Shown: positions 1-5,026 of the stretch, piece by piece
How positions within the stretch are numbered: the first letter of the stretch is position 1
How the letters are laid out: every line of letters begins with the position of its first letter
Origin: Thermodesulfobacteriota bacterium
GTDB taxonomy: Bacteria; Desulfobacterota; BSN033; UBA1163
Direction of reading: 5' to 3'
Assembly (NCBI GenBank): GCA_030024065.1
Contig: JASEIE010000289.1
Coordinates: forward strand, 1-5,060
Length of the DNA stretch: 5,060 nt
Position numbers and translations under genes: made by a program
The notes under the pieces: generated by a model
Told to the model about the DNA's origin: nothing
Databases searched by the model: none
The model's input: only the letters and a program-made list of their open reading frames with translations

Positions 1-1
1 A

Positions 2-388
2 CATCAAGAGGTCGAAGTAGTAAAGTTGTTCAAGTTATTTTGCAACGGCTCCTTAAAGAGTGTTCGCAACCAGGTGAAGTTAGCGGAATGGTGGAAGGTA
101 TTAGGGCTGAAACTGGTCGGGCACTACCGCTATTACGGGATGAGTGGCAATTTGCAGGCATTGATGAAATTTTCTCGTCAGACTTCAAAACTTGCATACA
201 AATGGATCAACAGACGGAGTCAGAAGAAGAGCTTCACCTTTGCCCGATATTGCAAGTTTAAGAAATACAATCCTTTGCCTGAGCCAAAGATATATCACCT
301 GACCTATACTCTGTCCTCGTATTGGGGAGGCATTACCGAAGAGCCGAATCTGGGAAATCCGGACGTTCGGTTCTGTGAGGGGCATTAG
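2..388 (+). CDS. Group II intron reverse transcriptase/maturase, C-terminal part
   Basis: Only the end of the intron-encoded protein is present; the frame is open back to base 2, so the start lies outside the window and the TTG at 26 is not a real start. Visible is the maturase-specific (GIIM, domain X) signature: VKLAEWWKVLG, then KLVGHYRYYGMSGN, then LAYKWINRRSQKKS, then YNPLPEPKIYH. This domain binds the intron RNA and helps it fold and splice. No CxxC/HNH endonuclease domain follows, so this appears to be an endonuclease-less type. The frame runs on through the bases of RNA domain V (giving EEPNLGNPDVRFCEGH) and stops inside domain VI; most relatives are expected to stop shortly after the PKIYH motif. 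Residues before VRNQ match the family poorly, and a frameshift near bases 10-40 is possible. Confidence 0.87.
   Translation, partial: HQEVEVVKLFKLFCNGSLKSVRNQVKLAEWWKVLGLKLVGHYRYYGMSGNLQALMKFSRQTSKLAYKWINRRSQKKSFTFARYCKFKKYNPLPEPKIYHLTYTLSSYWGGITEEPNLGNPDVRFCEGH
341..373 (+). ncRNA. Group II intron domain V (catalytic hairpin)
   Basis: This is the catalytic core hairpin of the intron RNA. The lower stem pairs GAGCCGAA (341-348) with TTCGGTTC (366-373), including one G-U pair. A two-base bulge CG (364-365) follows. The upper stem pairs TCTGG (349-353) with CCGGA (359-363), closed by a GAAA-type loop. The catalytic triad AGC is at 342-344. It is 33 bases long against the usual 34, because the upper stem or loop is one base short. 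The trailing TGTGAGG is the typical linker into domain VI. Confidence 0.9.
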
Positions 389-423
389 ATAACCAGAAAG
401 GAGGTTATAAAAGATGTCTACTC
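377..423 (+). ncRNA. Group II intron domain VI with branch-point A
   Basis: The hairpin carries the lariat branch point. The base stem pairs GAG (377-379) with CTC (421-423). A420 is then bulged. The stem continues with GGGCAT (380-385) against ATGTCT (414-419), with two G-U pairs. After an internal loop (386-388 against 409-413), ATAACC (389-394) pairs with GGTTAT (403-408) around an A/G-rich loop. A bulged A seven bases before the predicted 3' splice site at 426/427 is what splicing by branching needs. This is hand folding, not a computed structure. Confidence 0.8.
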
Positions 424-430
424 GACAATA

Positions 431-500
431 AGATTCCTCGCTTTGCTCGGAATGACAATGACCCTCTCCCTGTCATTGCGAGGCGAAGCCGTGGCAATCC
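431..500. repeat. Palindromic intergenic repeat (GTCATTGCGAGG type)
   Basis: Two imperfectly complementary arms, 431-456 (ending GGAATGAC) and 472-500 (starting GTCATTGCGAGG), surround a short C/T-rich spacer. Transcribed, they would form a long imperfect hairpin. Repeats with this core are common, scattered intergenic palindromes in environmental bacterial genomes, which is background knowledge, not something this window proves. A further eight-base complement, CCTCTCCC (463-470) with GGGAGAGG (520-527), lies across the repeat and the dctP leader. I see no convincing -35/-10 pair for dctP between 427 and 551; the promoter may be weak, or may need an activator. Confidence 0.6.
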
Positions 501-536
501 CATTTGGATACTAATTAAAGGGAGAGGAATTAAAGA

Positions 537-543
537 AAGGAGG
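537..543 (+). promoter_or_regulatory. Ribosome binding site of dctP
   Basis: AAGGAGG, a full match to the Shine-Dalgarno core, ends eight bases before the ATG at 552. It fixes that ATG as the start and predicts strong translation of the binding protein. Confidence 0.85.
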
Positions 544-551
544 AAGGTAAA

Positions 552-1583
552 ATGAGAAAGTTTAAATTATTTTCAGGTATCGTGATTGGTTTATTTTTTC
601 TAACCATTTGCGTTGCATCCGTCCATGCAGCCCCCGTTGAGATCAAATTTGGTCATGTCGATCCACCCGATGTTTTTACCTCAAAGAAGGGTGCGGCTGG
701 GGAAGTCTTTAAAAACGTTGTTGAGACCGAGACGGGTGGTAGAGTTGTGGTCAAGGTTTTTCCAGCGGGTCAAATTGGCGGAGAGAGGGAGCTTGTGGAA
801 TCGACCAAGCTGGGGACTATCCAAATGTCCATGGTTTCGGCTGCTATAGCCGGGACTTACAAAGAGGCTCAAGTCTTGGATATCCCTTATCTCTTCTCTT
901 CCCCAGCGGTTGCCTGGAAAGTGATGGATGGCTGGTTTGGGAAAGAGATGGCAGAAGACTGTCTGAAGAAGACAGGAATGCGGGTCTTGGCCTATGGAGA
1001 GACTGGATTTAGGAATTTTACAAATTCTGTCCGTCCGATCAAATCACCAGCTGATATGAAGGGATTAAAAATTAGAGTCATGGAAAGCCCGGTCTATATC
1101 ACTATGGTAAGGGCCCTTGGCGCTGCTCCCACCCCGATTGCCTGGCCAGAAACCTATACAGCCCTTCAGCAAAAGGTTGTTGATGGTCAGGAAAACCCTG
1201 TTTCGGTCATCCTGTCGGTGAAATTTTTTGAAGTCCAGAAATACCTGACGTTAGACGGCCACTCCTACGGAGTCGATTTCATCTTGATTAACGATAAATT
1301 CTATCAGGGTCTGCCCAAAGAAACTCAGGAAATCCTCAAATCTGCAGCCATCAATGCCGGACTGGTTGGAAGAGGGATTCAGCAGCTCAATTCAGCCATC
1401 GGTGTCTCCCAGTTGAAAGAAAAGGGCATGGAAATCTATTCTCCCAATCCAAAAGAACGGGACATGTTCCGGGAGGCTGCACAGAAACCGGTTGTTGAAT
1501 ACATTGAGAAGGTGATCGGGAGGCCCTGGATCGATAAGTTGATGAAAGCGGTGAAGGAGGCAGAAGCCGAATTGGCCAAGTAA
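552..1583 (+). CDS. dctP: TRAP transporter substrate-binding protein, DctP family
   Basis: Periplasmic receptor of a tripartite ATP-independent transporter: it binds the solute and delivers it to the DctQM membrane complex. At 343 residues the length is normal. Residues 1-26 are a Sec signal peptide (basic MRKFK start, hydrophobic stretch, probable cleavage after VHA). Mature landmarks are IKFGHVDPPD (31-40), FPAGQIGGERE (70-80), and the family core from FRNFTNSVRPIKSP through LKIRVMESP, with R175 at the position of the arginine that clamps the substrate carboxylate in DctP/SiaP proteins. Then comes VDGQENP, with N215 at the conserved Asn position. The substrate is probably an organic acid; the exact compound cannot be read from the sequence. 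It is the first gene of the operon, with the strongest ribosome binding site, as expected for a subunit needed in excess. Confidence 0.96.
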   Translation: MRKFKLFSGIVIGLFFLTICVASVHAAPVEIKFGHVDPPDVFTSKKGAAGEVFKNVVETETGGRVVVKVFPAGQIGGERELVESTKLGTIQMSMVSAAIAGTYKEAQVLDIPYLFSSPAVAWKVMDGWFGKEMAEDCLKKTGMRVLAYGETGFRNFTNSVRPIKSPADMKGLKIRVMESPVYITMVRALGAAPTPIAWPETYTALQQKVVDGQENPVSVILSVKFFEVQKYLTLDGHSYGVDFILINDKFYQGLPKETQEILKSAAINAGLVGRGIQQLNSAIGVSQLKEKGMEIYSPNPKERDMFREAAQKPVVEYIEKVIGRPWIDKLMKAVKEAEAELAK

Positions 1584-1594
1584 TCTTATTTAAT

Positions 1595-1631
1595 CCCCCC
1601 GTCCCCCCTTTAGCAAAGGGGGGACGGGGGG
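1595..1631 (+). promoter_or_regulatory. 17-bp perfect hairpin between dctP and dctQ
   Basis: Bases 1595-1611 (CCCCCC GT CCCCCC TTT) are perfectly complementary to 1615-1631, with a three-base loop AGC. No T-run follows, so it is not a standard intrinsic terminator. The 3' arm G-run (1626-1632) is the only Shine-Dalgarno-like sequence before the dctQ ATG at 1640, so the folded hairpin would hide it. It could also protect the dctP message 3' end and so raise the ratio of binding protein to membrane subunits. G/C-run palindromes like this are also scattered intergenic repeats in some genomes, so it may be a repeat that landed here. Confidence 0.8.
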
Positions 1632-1639
1632 GAATTAAA

Positions 1640-2161
1640 ATGAGGGCGCCACTTTTAGCTATGAGTAACTTTCAAAATAAAATCCTAACAATTGAACAGA
1701 TCTTTCACCATTTCATAAAATGGGTCCTTTTTATCATCACAGGGGCCATGACCACCTGCGTTCTCCTGGGGGTCCTGTTTCGGTATGTTCTCAAAGCTCC
1801 GCTCCCTTGGTCCGAGGAAATGGCGAGATATCTCATGATATGGGGAGTCTCCTTAGGGGCATCTATTGCCTTTCGAGAGGGGTCGCATGTTGGCGTCACG
1901 ATCCTTATGGATCGGTTAAATAGAATCCTTTGGAAAATACTCATCCGATTTGCTCAAATTATTGTCATCGCCTTTATGGCCACCATCTCGATTCATGGTT
2001 TTATCCTTGTTTCCAAACTCAGAGGACAGACATCGCCCGCGATGGAAATTCCTATGGCTTGGCCATACTTAGCCATCCCGGTGGGTTGCTGCCTGATATT
2101 CCTTGAGGCGTTGGCCATGTTTATTTTCAAGATCAATATGCCTGAAGAGGATAAAGGATAA
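1640..2161 (+). CDS. dctQ: TRAP transporter small membrane subunit, DctQ family
   Basis: Small integral membrane subunit that joins DctM to form the transport complex. At 173 residues it is the usual length. Four hydrophobic segments are visible at about 27-48, 64-79, 99-122 and 141-163. Family motifs are FRYVLKAPLPWSEEMARYL (47-65), WGVSLGASIAFREGSHVGV (68-86) and the C-terminal MEIPMAWPYLAIPVG (135-149). The start is uncertain. ATG 1640 has only a G-run inside a hairpin as ribosome site; the in-frame ATG at 1661 would give SNFQNK as the start and fits family length equally well, but has no clear site either. It follows dctP by 56 bases and precedes dctM by two. Confidence 0.93.
   Translation: MRAPLLAMSNFQNKILTIEQIFHHFIKWVLFIITGAMTTCVLLGVLFRYVLKAPLPWSEEMARYLMIWGVSLGASIAFREGSHVGVTILMDRLNRILWKILIRFAQIIVIAFMATISIHGFILVSKLRGQTSPAMEIPMAWPYLAIPVGCCLIFLEALAMFIFKINMPEEDKG
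2153..2158 (+). promoter_or_regulatory. Ribosome binding site of dctM inside the end of dctQ
   Basis: AAAGGA overlaps the last codons of dctQ and ends five bases before the dctM ATG. Ribosomes finishing dctQ would clear the site, so the two membrane subunits are probably translationally coupled at a fixed ratio. Confidence 0.7.
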
Positions 2162-2163
2162 TT

Positions 2164-3447
2164 ATGAATTTGCTCATTGCGATCGGTTTTTTGGTGACCA
2201 TGGCCTTGGGGATTCCGATTGCTTTTGTCATGGGCATCACTACCTTGGTTGCTTTGATTGCCCTCCCGGGTGTTCCCCTTCATCTCATTCCCCAAAGGAT
2301 GTTTACAGGAATGGATTCCTTCCCCATTATGGCTGTCCCCTTCTTTATCCTTGCCGGAAATCTGATGAATGCGGCGAAGATTACCGATAGCATCGTGGAA
2401 TTTTCAAAAGTACTGGTTGGAAGGATTCGGGGGGGATTGGGCCATGTCAATATCGTGGCAAGCATGTTCTTCGCCGGCATCAGTGGTTCGGCAGTGGCAG
2501 ACACTTCAGCCCTTGGATCGATCCTGATTCCAGCAATGAAAAAAGAGGGATACAGCATCCCTTACAGTGCAGCCGTAACCGTATCGTCCTCCATCATTGG
2601 TCCGATCATTCCTCCAAGTATCCCCATGGTGGTACTTGCCTTGGTCGCAAACCTATCGGTGGGTGCCCTCTTTCTCGGAGGCGTCCTTCCCGGAATTTTT
2701 ATTGGTCTGGGATTGATGGCCGTAAACTATGTGATTTCCAAAAAGAGAAATTATCCAAAGACGATTGAACCGCTCACTTTAAAAATCTTTTTAAAAACAT
2801 TAGTTAGCGCTATTATTCCACTCCTTATGCCCCTGATTATTTTAGGGGGGATCCTGAGCGGAATTTTCACGGCCACCGAAGCCGCTTCCATTGCCGTTGC
2901 TTATGCCCTCTTTATCGGACTCTTTATTCTCAGAACCCTATCCCTCAAGGATCTCCCAAATATCTTTTTCAGAAGTATGGTTACGACAAGTATCATCTTA
3001 ATTGTTATGGCTATGGCCAACGCCTTTAGCTGGATTCTCGCCACCCAAGAGATCCCCCAGAAGGTGAGCCAATTCATCCTTTCTATCTCAAAAAATCCAT
3101 ATCTTCTCCTCTTTCTCATCAATGTCTTTCTCCTGATCGTTGGCTGCTTTCTGGAGGGGCTTGCTGCGATCATCTTGACCGTTCCAATCTTAATGCCTAT
3201 TGTGACTCAAGCCGGAATTGAACCGATCCATTTCGGTCTCATCGTTGTGGTCAATTTAATGATAGGGCTTCTGACACCGCCTATGGGCCTCTGTCTATTT
3301 GTTGTTTGCAGTGTGGCCAAAGTGAAACTGGGTCCCCTTTCGAAAGAGGTCGTCCCATTTTTAATTGTAGAGATTATAATCTTATTTGTGATTACCTATA
3401 TGCCCTGGTTTACTTTAACCCTTCCTCGGCTATTTAAACTGATATAA
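2164..3447 (+). CDS. dctM: TRAP transporter large membrane subunit, DctM family
   Basis: Large permease subunit of the ion-transporter superfamily; it moves the solute using a sodium (or proton) gradient. It has 427 residues, normal for a separate DctM that is not fused to DctQ, and about eleven to twelve hydrophobic segments across the whole length. Motifs run in the expected order: MDSFPIMAVPFFILAGNLMN (50-69), FAGISGSAVADTSALGSILIP (103-123), the hairpin-loop proline motif GPIIPPSIPM (146-155), GIFTATEAAS (233-242) and the second hairpin motif GLLTPPMGLCLFV (368-380). The two PP-containing motifs are the inverted-repeat sites thought to bind sodium and substrate. It shares the operon with dctPQ, overlaps nothing and is the last gene of the unit. 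Confidence 0.96.
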   Translation: MNLLIAIGFLVTMALGIPIAFVMGITTLVALIALPGVPLHLIPQRMFTGMDSFPIMAVPFFILAGNLMNAAKITDSIVEFSKVLVGRIRGGLGHVNIVASMFFAGISGSAVADTSALGSILIPAMKKEGYSIPYSAAVTVSSSIIGPIIPPSIPMVVLALVANLSVGALFLGGVLPGIFIGLGLMAVNYVISKKRNYPKTIEPLTLKIFLKTLVSAIIPLLMPLIILGGILSGIFTATEAASIAVAYALFIGLFILRTLSLKDLPNIFFRSMVTTSIILIVMAMANAFSWILATQEIPQKVSQFILSISKNPYLLLFLINVFLLIVGCFLEGLAAIILTVPILMPIVTQAGIEPIHFGLIVVVNLMIGLLTPPMGLCLFVVCSVAKVKLGPLSKEVVPFLIVEIIILFVITYMPWFTLTLPRLFKLI

Positions 3448-3729
3448 CTTCTCTCTGAAGGATATCGGAGGAGGCGATATTTCATTTCTGCGGTTTTGGA
3501 GTCCACACCTACCTCTTAGGCTTGAGAGGAGCCGTGGAATTGGTAAAAGGCGAGGGAGGATGACCGAAGATAAAGGGGACGAGATAAAGGGGAGCGTTGG
3601 CGCAAACGGTACTTTCGAGTATGAGGAACGTGGAACAAAACGAGTTGTTCCGCGAGCCTGTCCGTCAGGCATACATCAGCCGTCTGCCTTTCGGTTCCGG
3701 GATTTCGCGTCCAAACTCCTTTGCCGTAT
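3448..3729. other. Gene-free, G-rich spacer between dctM and the peptidase remnant
   Basis: No reading frame here shows a family motif, a credible ribosome site or a sensible amino-acid make-up; several short frames on both strands overlap one another, as random open frames do in G-rich DNA. What can be seen: CCTCT/AGAGG inside CCAC/GTGG (3503-3537), an 11-base direct repeat GATAAAGGGGA (3569-3579 and 3583-3593), a nine-pair hairpin GGAACAA/TTGTTCC with flanking pairs (3630-3653), and GCCTG/CAGGC (3656-3670). It could be a decayed insertion, or a non-coding RNA that I do not recognise. Confidence 0.5.
3462..3480 (+). terminator. Weak hairpin just after dctM
   Basis: ATATCG and CGATAT pair over six bases around the loop GAGGAGG, 14 bases after the dctM stop, followed by TTCATTT. 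It sits where the operon's transcript should end, but the stem is short and the T-run broken. It may be a weak terminator, a 3' end stabiliser or chance. Confidence 0.25.
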
Positions 3730-3888
3730 CCAACCACAGGGGCGCTTCTCATCCGAAACTCCTGGGGGAAAAGCTGGGGCGAAGGGGGGTGCGGTTGGTT
3801 GCCTTATGATTACGTTTTGAAGGGACTGGCCGAGGATTTCTGGTCTGTTCTGAAGAAAGAGTGGGTGGATACTGGAGAGCTTAGATAG
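3730..3888 (+). pseudogene. C-terminal remnant of a papain-family (C1A) cysteine peptidase
   Basis: In the frame read from 3730, with stop TAG at 3886-3888, 52 residues match the end of bacterial C1A peptidases: TTGALLIRNSWGKSWGEGG, then GWLPYDYVLKGLAEDFW, then EWVDTGELR. The Asn of RNSWG is the papain-family catalytic-site asparagine. The catalytic Cys (usually in GSCW) and His (usually in GGHA) should lie 100-200 residues earlier, but dctM ends at 3447 and none of the three forward frames from 3448 to 3729 shows peptidase motifs. The gene is therefore cut at its 5' side around 3730 and cannot encode an enzyme. The usual tyrosine in GGYGWLPY reads Cys here. No start codon or ribosome site serves the fragment. 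Confidence 0.78.
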
Positions 3889-3986
3889 CCAGTTTAAAGT
3901 GTGGATCGGTGTTTTACCTAAATTCGACTTTTTGAGGGACGACGAAATAATTCGGGTTATTGTGTTAATGAGTTATTGAGTTGATA

Positions 3987-4020
3987 AAAAAGCCCACCAG
4001 CCTTTCAACCAAATTGAGTT
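3987..4020 (+). repeat. 34-bp direct repeat, copy 1
   Basis: It begins AAAAAGCCCACCAGCC and ends AAATTGAGTT. It matches 5027-5060 at 33 of 34 positions; the only difference is C at 4009 against A at 5049. The first 20 bases also resemble the left arm of the nearby terminator (AAAACCCACCAACC), so this looks like the left half of the same kind of palindrome. Confidence 0.85.
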
Positions 4021-4062
4021 GCTTGTGTTTATTGGGTTCATTGAGTCTGTTGGCTAATAATA

Positions 4063-4096
4063 AAAAACCCACCAACCTTCCGGCCGGTGGGTTTTT
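4063..4096. terminator. Bidirectional intrinsic terminator
   Basis: AAAAACCCACC (4063-4073) pairs perfectly with GGTGGGTTTTT (4086-4096) over a 12-base loop containing CCGGCC. Read on the - strand the stem ends in a T-run followed by ATTATTA, a good terminator for the nucleotidyltransferase/HEPN transcript that ends about 105 bases before it. Read on the + strand it ends in five Ts. It could also stop transcription leaking from the TRAP side. Confidence 0.75.
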
Positions 4097-4119
4097 AGTG
4101 TTTATTATCTTTAACAGGA

Positions 4120-4131
4120 GCACTGCAGTGC
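4120..4131. repeat. 12-bp perfect palindrome GCACTGCAGTGC
   Basis: A perfect two-fold symmetric site between the terminator and the right arm of the repeat island, with no loop. It lies 71 bases beyond the 3' end of the nucleotidyltransferase gene, so an operator role is unlikely. It may be the tip of the folded repeat element. Confidence 0.4.
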
Positions 4132-4201
4132 CTTCAACTCAATAACTCAAGTAACTCAAGTAACCCAATAACTTAATAACTTGTAATTCAAAATTCATAA
4201 C

Positions 4202-4522
4202 TTATAACTCAACTTCAATTCCTTTCTCTTTAATTTCGTATATGAGGGGAATCCATGTATCATTTTCATAAGACTTTGAAGAAATTGGGACGGGCTCAAT
4301 CCTTGGGTCAATCTTACCAGCAATCCTAAAAAGATTCATTCCTTCCTCTACACGATCCTTGCCAAAATTTTTTGATATCACAGCCACATCGATATCGCTA
4401 TCAGGCCGCGTCTTTCCCTTTACGTAAGAACCGTAAAGGATGACACGGTCAACAGCTATGCCTTCTTGTTTTAGTGCTTTAACAAATTTTCTTATGACTT
4501 TTATAGCCTGGTTTTTAACCAT
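4202..4522 (-). CDS. Minimal nucleotidyltransferase (MNT), antitoxin-like partner
   Basis: A 106-residue stand-alone nucleotidyltransferase fold protein of the MNT/MntA type. The hallmark GSx10DxD is complete: G31-S32, then D43 and D45 in TRPDSDIDVAVIS, which bind metal and NTP. E76 in RIEPVPIS is a plausible third carboxylate. The length is right for a minimal enzyme without extra domains. In studied pairs MntA inactivates its HEPN partner by adding AMP groups; that role is inferred here from context. The start overlaps the end of the HEPN gene by 22 bases, and AAGGAA (complement of 4531-4536) lies eight bases before it, so the two are coupled. The gene is clearly more A+T-rich than the TRAP genes, suggesting separate origin. 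Confidence 0.9.
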   Translation of the reverse strand: MVKNQAIKVIRKFVKALKQEGIAVDRVILYGSYVKGKTRPDSDIDVAVISKNFGKDRVEEGMNLFRIAGKIDPRIEPVPISSKSYENDTWIPLIYEIKEKGIEVEL

Positions 4523-4893
4523 TTGAATATTTCCTTTATCTCTTTTAGCTTTTTAGAAGTGTAGGATTTCGTACATTTTTTATAAAAAGCTTTATTAACA
4601 TCGGGGTAACGAGCTTCAAAATGAAATTCCATAAGTTCTCGTAGCTTAATAAGTATTTTCTCGGGAATTTTAACTTTTGATTTTTCTGCTAAGTAAGGGA
4701 GGGAGTGGCTGAATGGAGCATGGGTTTTTGTATTCTTCACAACAAATGCTTTGAGGAGTTTTTCCATAGCCAGATGCCCCATAAAGAGTGCATAGGGATA
4801 TTTCTTGCTTTTAAACATTGCATCGGCAACACCCAAATCGTATTTAGCACCTTCATGCCAGTACCGAATTGTTTTTTCTAAATCAAAAGTCAT
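4501..4893 (-). CDS. HEPN-domain protein, toxin-like partner of the MNT gene
   Basis: A 130-residue all-helical HEPN protein. The family pattern is visible: IRYWHEGAKYDLGVADAM (9-26) with the acidic K-x-D helix, YPYALFMGHLAMEKLLKAF (32-50), the H-S-L segment HSLPYLAE (63-70), and FEARYPD (92-98). HEPN proteins of such pairs are often RNases with an R-x4-6-H site. Here R85 and H91 give R-x5-H, but the tyrosine of the R-x4-H-x-Y motif, which MntA modifies in the studied Shewanella pair, is replaced (H91-F-E). So RNase activity and the usual neutralisation are uncertain. It is the first gene of the - strand pair; the upstream ribosome site is weak (GAGAAG, complement of 4901-4906). A non-toxin HEPN/MNT pair remains possible. 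Confidence 0.88.
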   Translation of the reverse strand: MTFDLEKTIRYWHEGAKYDLGVADAMFKSKKYPYALFMGHLAMEKLLKAFVVKNTKTHAPFSHSLPYLAEKSKVKIPEKILIKLRELMEFHFEARYPDVNKAFYKKCTKSYTSKKLKEIKEIFKWLKTRL

Positions 4894-4931
4894 TTATTTT
4901 CTTCTCAAAAATCTCTTTTTTTTAATTTTAT

Positions 4932-4959
4932 ATTATATGAGATCATTAGAAATTTGCAA
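4932..4959 (-). promoter_or_regulatory. Probable promoter of the HEPN/MNT pair
   Basis: On the - strand TTGCAA (complement of 4954-4959, four of six to the -35 consensus) is followed after 16 bases by a perfect TATAAT (complement of 4932-4937). Transcription would start near 4925, giving a leader of about 30 bases before the HEPN start. A second perfect TATAAT lies just upstream (complement of 4965-4970), preceded by TGG as in extended -10 promoters, so two start sites are possible. Confidence 0.6.
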
Positions 4960-5026
4960 GGTTTATTATACCACAGGAACCATCTCCTTTCGCCAGCACT
5001 CATTTTTTTGAAAGAATTTTAATAAC

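Larger units (their letters stand above)
1..426 (+). mobile_element. 3' part of a group II intron (left end outside window)
   Basis: A self-splicing retroelement whose 3' portion is visible: the maturase C-terminus encoded in domain IV, then domain V (341-373) and domain VI (377-423). The 3' end is placed after base 426 because the bulged A of domain VI at 420 would then be the seventh base from the splice site and the intron would end in AC, as group II introns usually end in AY. The domain V triad is AGC, which fits IIA/IIB-like introns better than group IIC, where CGC is usual. The 5' half of the intron and the catalytic part of its protein lie before the window, so whether the element is intact cannot be judged here. 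It lies in the same orientation as the downstream TRAP operon. Confidence 0.88.
3954..4166. repeat. Inverted-repeat island (MITE-like) with AACTCAATAACTC arms
   Basis: TGAGTTATTGAGTTG at 3969-3983 is a perfect 15-base inverted match to 4135-4149. The similarity extends outward, imperfectly, to GGGTTATTG (from 3954) and TAACCC (to about 4166). The right arm continues to about 4180 as a degenerate tandem of eight-to-nine-base units (AACTCAAGT, AACCCAATA, ACTTAATA). Inside lie a copy of the 34-bp direct repeat, another GTTTATTGGGTTCATTGAGT-like stretch, and the terminator palindrome. No transposase is present. A non-autonomous miniature element or a genome-wide intergenic repeat fits best. Confidence 0.6.

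Noticed and set aside
40..261. 73-residue open frame in the maturase region
   Set aside because: It is out of frame with the clear maturase signature and covers the same bases.
397..431. AAAGGAGG followed by ATG at 414, giving the five-residue peptide MSTRQ
   Set aside because: The G-rich site is the loop and stem of intron domain VI, and the peptide ends at once; it is a chance match inside structured RNA.
1595..1631. The dctP-dctQ hairpin as a full transcription terminator
   Set aside because: No T-run follows the stem (GAATTAAAATG), and dctQM continue the same operon.
3560..3820. 86-residue open frame on the + strand, with overlapping frames at 3597-3809 and on the - strand at 3516-3752
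   Set aside because: The frames overlap each other, show no family motif and have odd Arg/Gly/Ser-rich make-up. The right part lies over the peptidase remnant, which is read in another frame.
3866..3979. Open stretch reading FKVWIGVLPKFDFLRDDEII
   Set aside because: It looks protein-like by eye but has no start, is short and matches no family I recognise; it partly overlaps the peptidase frame.
4135..4180. Tandem AACTCAAGT-like units as a CRISPR array
   Set aside because: Units are 8-10 bases, degenerate and without spacers; no cas genes are nearby.
4805..5011. 68-residue + strand open frame at the right end
   Set aside because: Antisense to the HEPN start and promoter region, with low-complexity hydrophobic content and no ribosome site.
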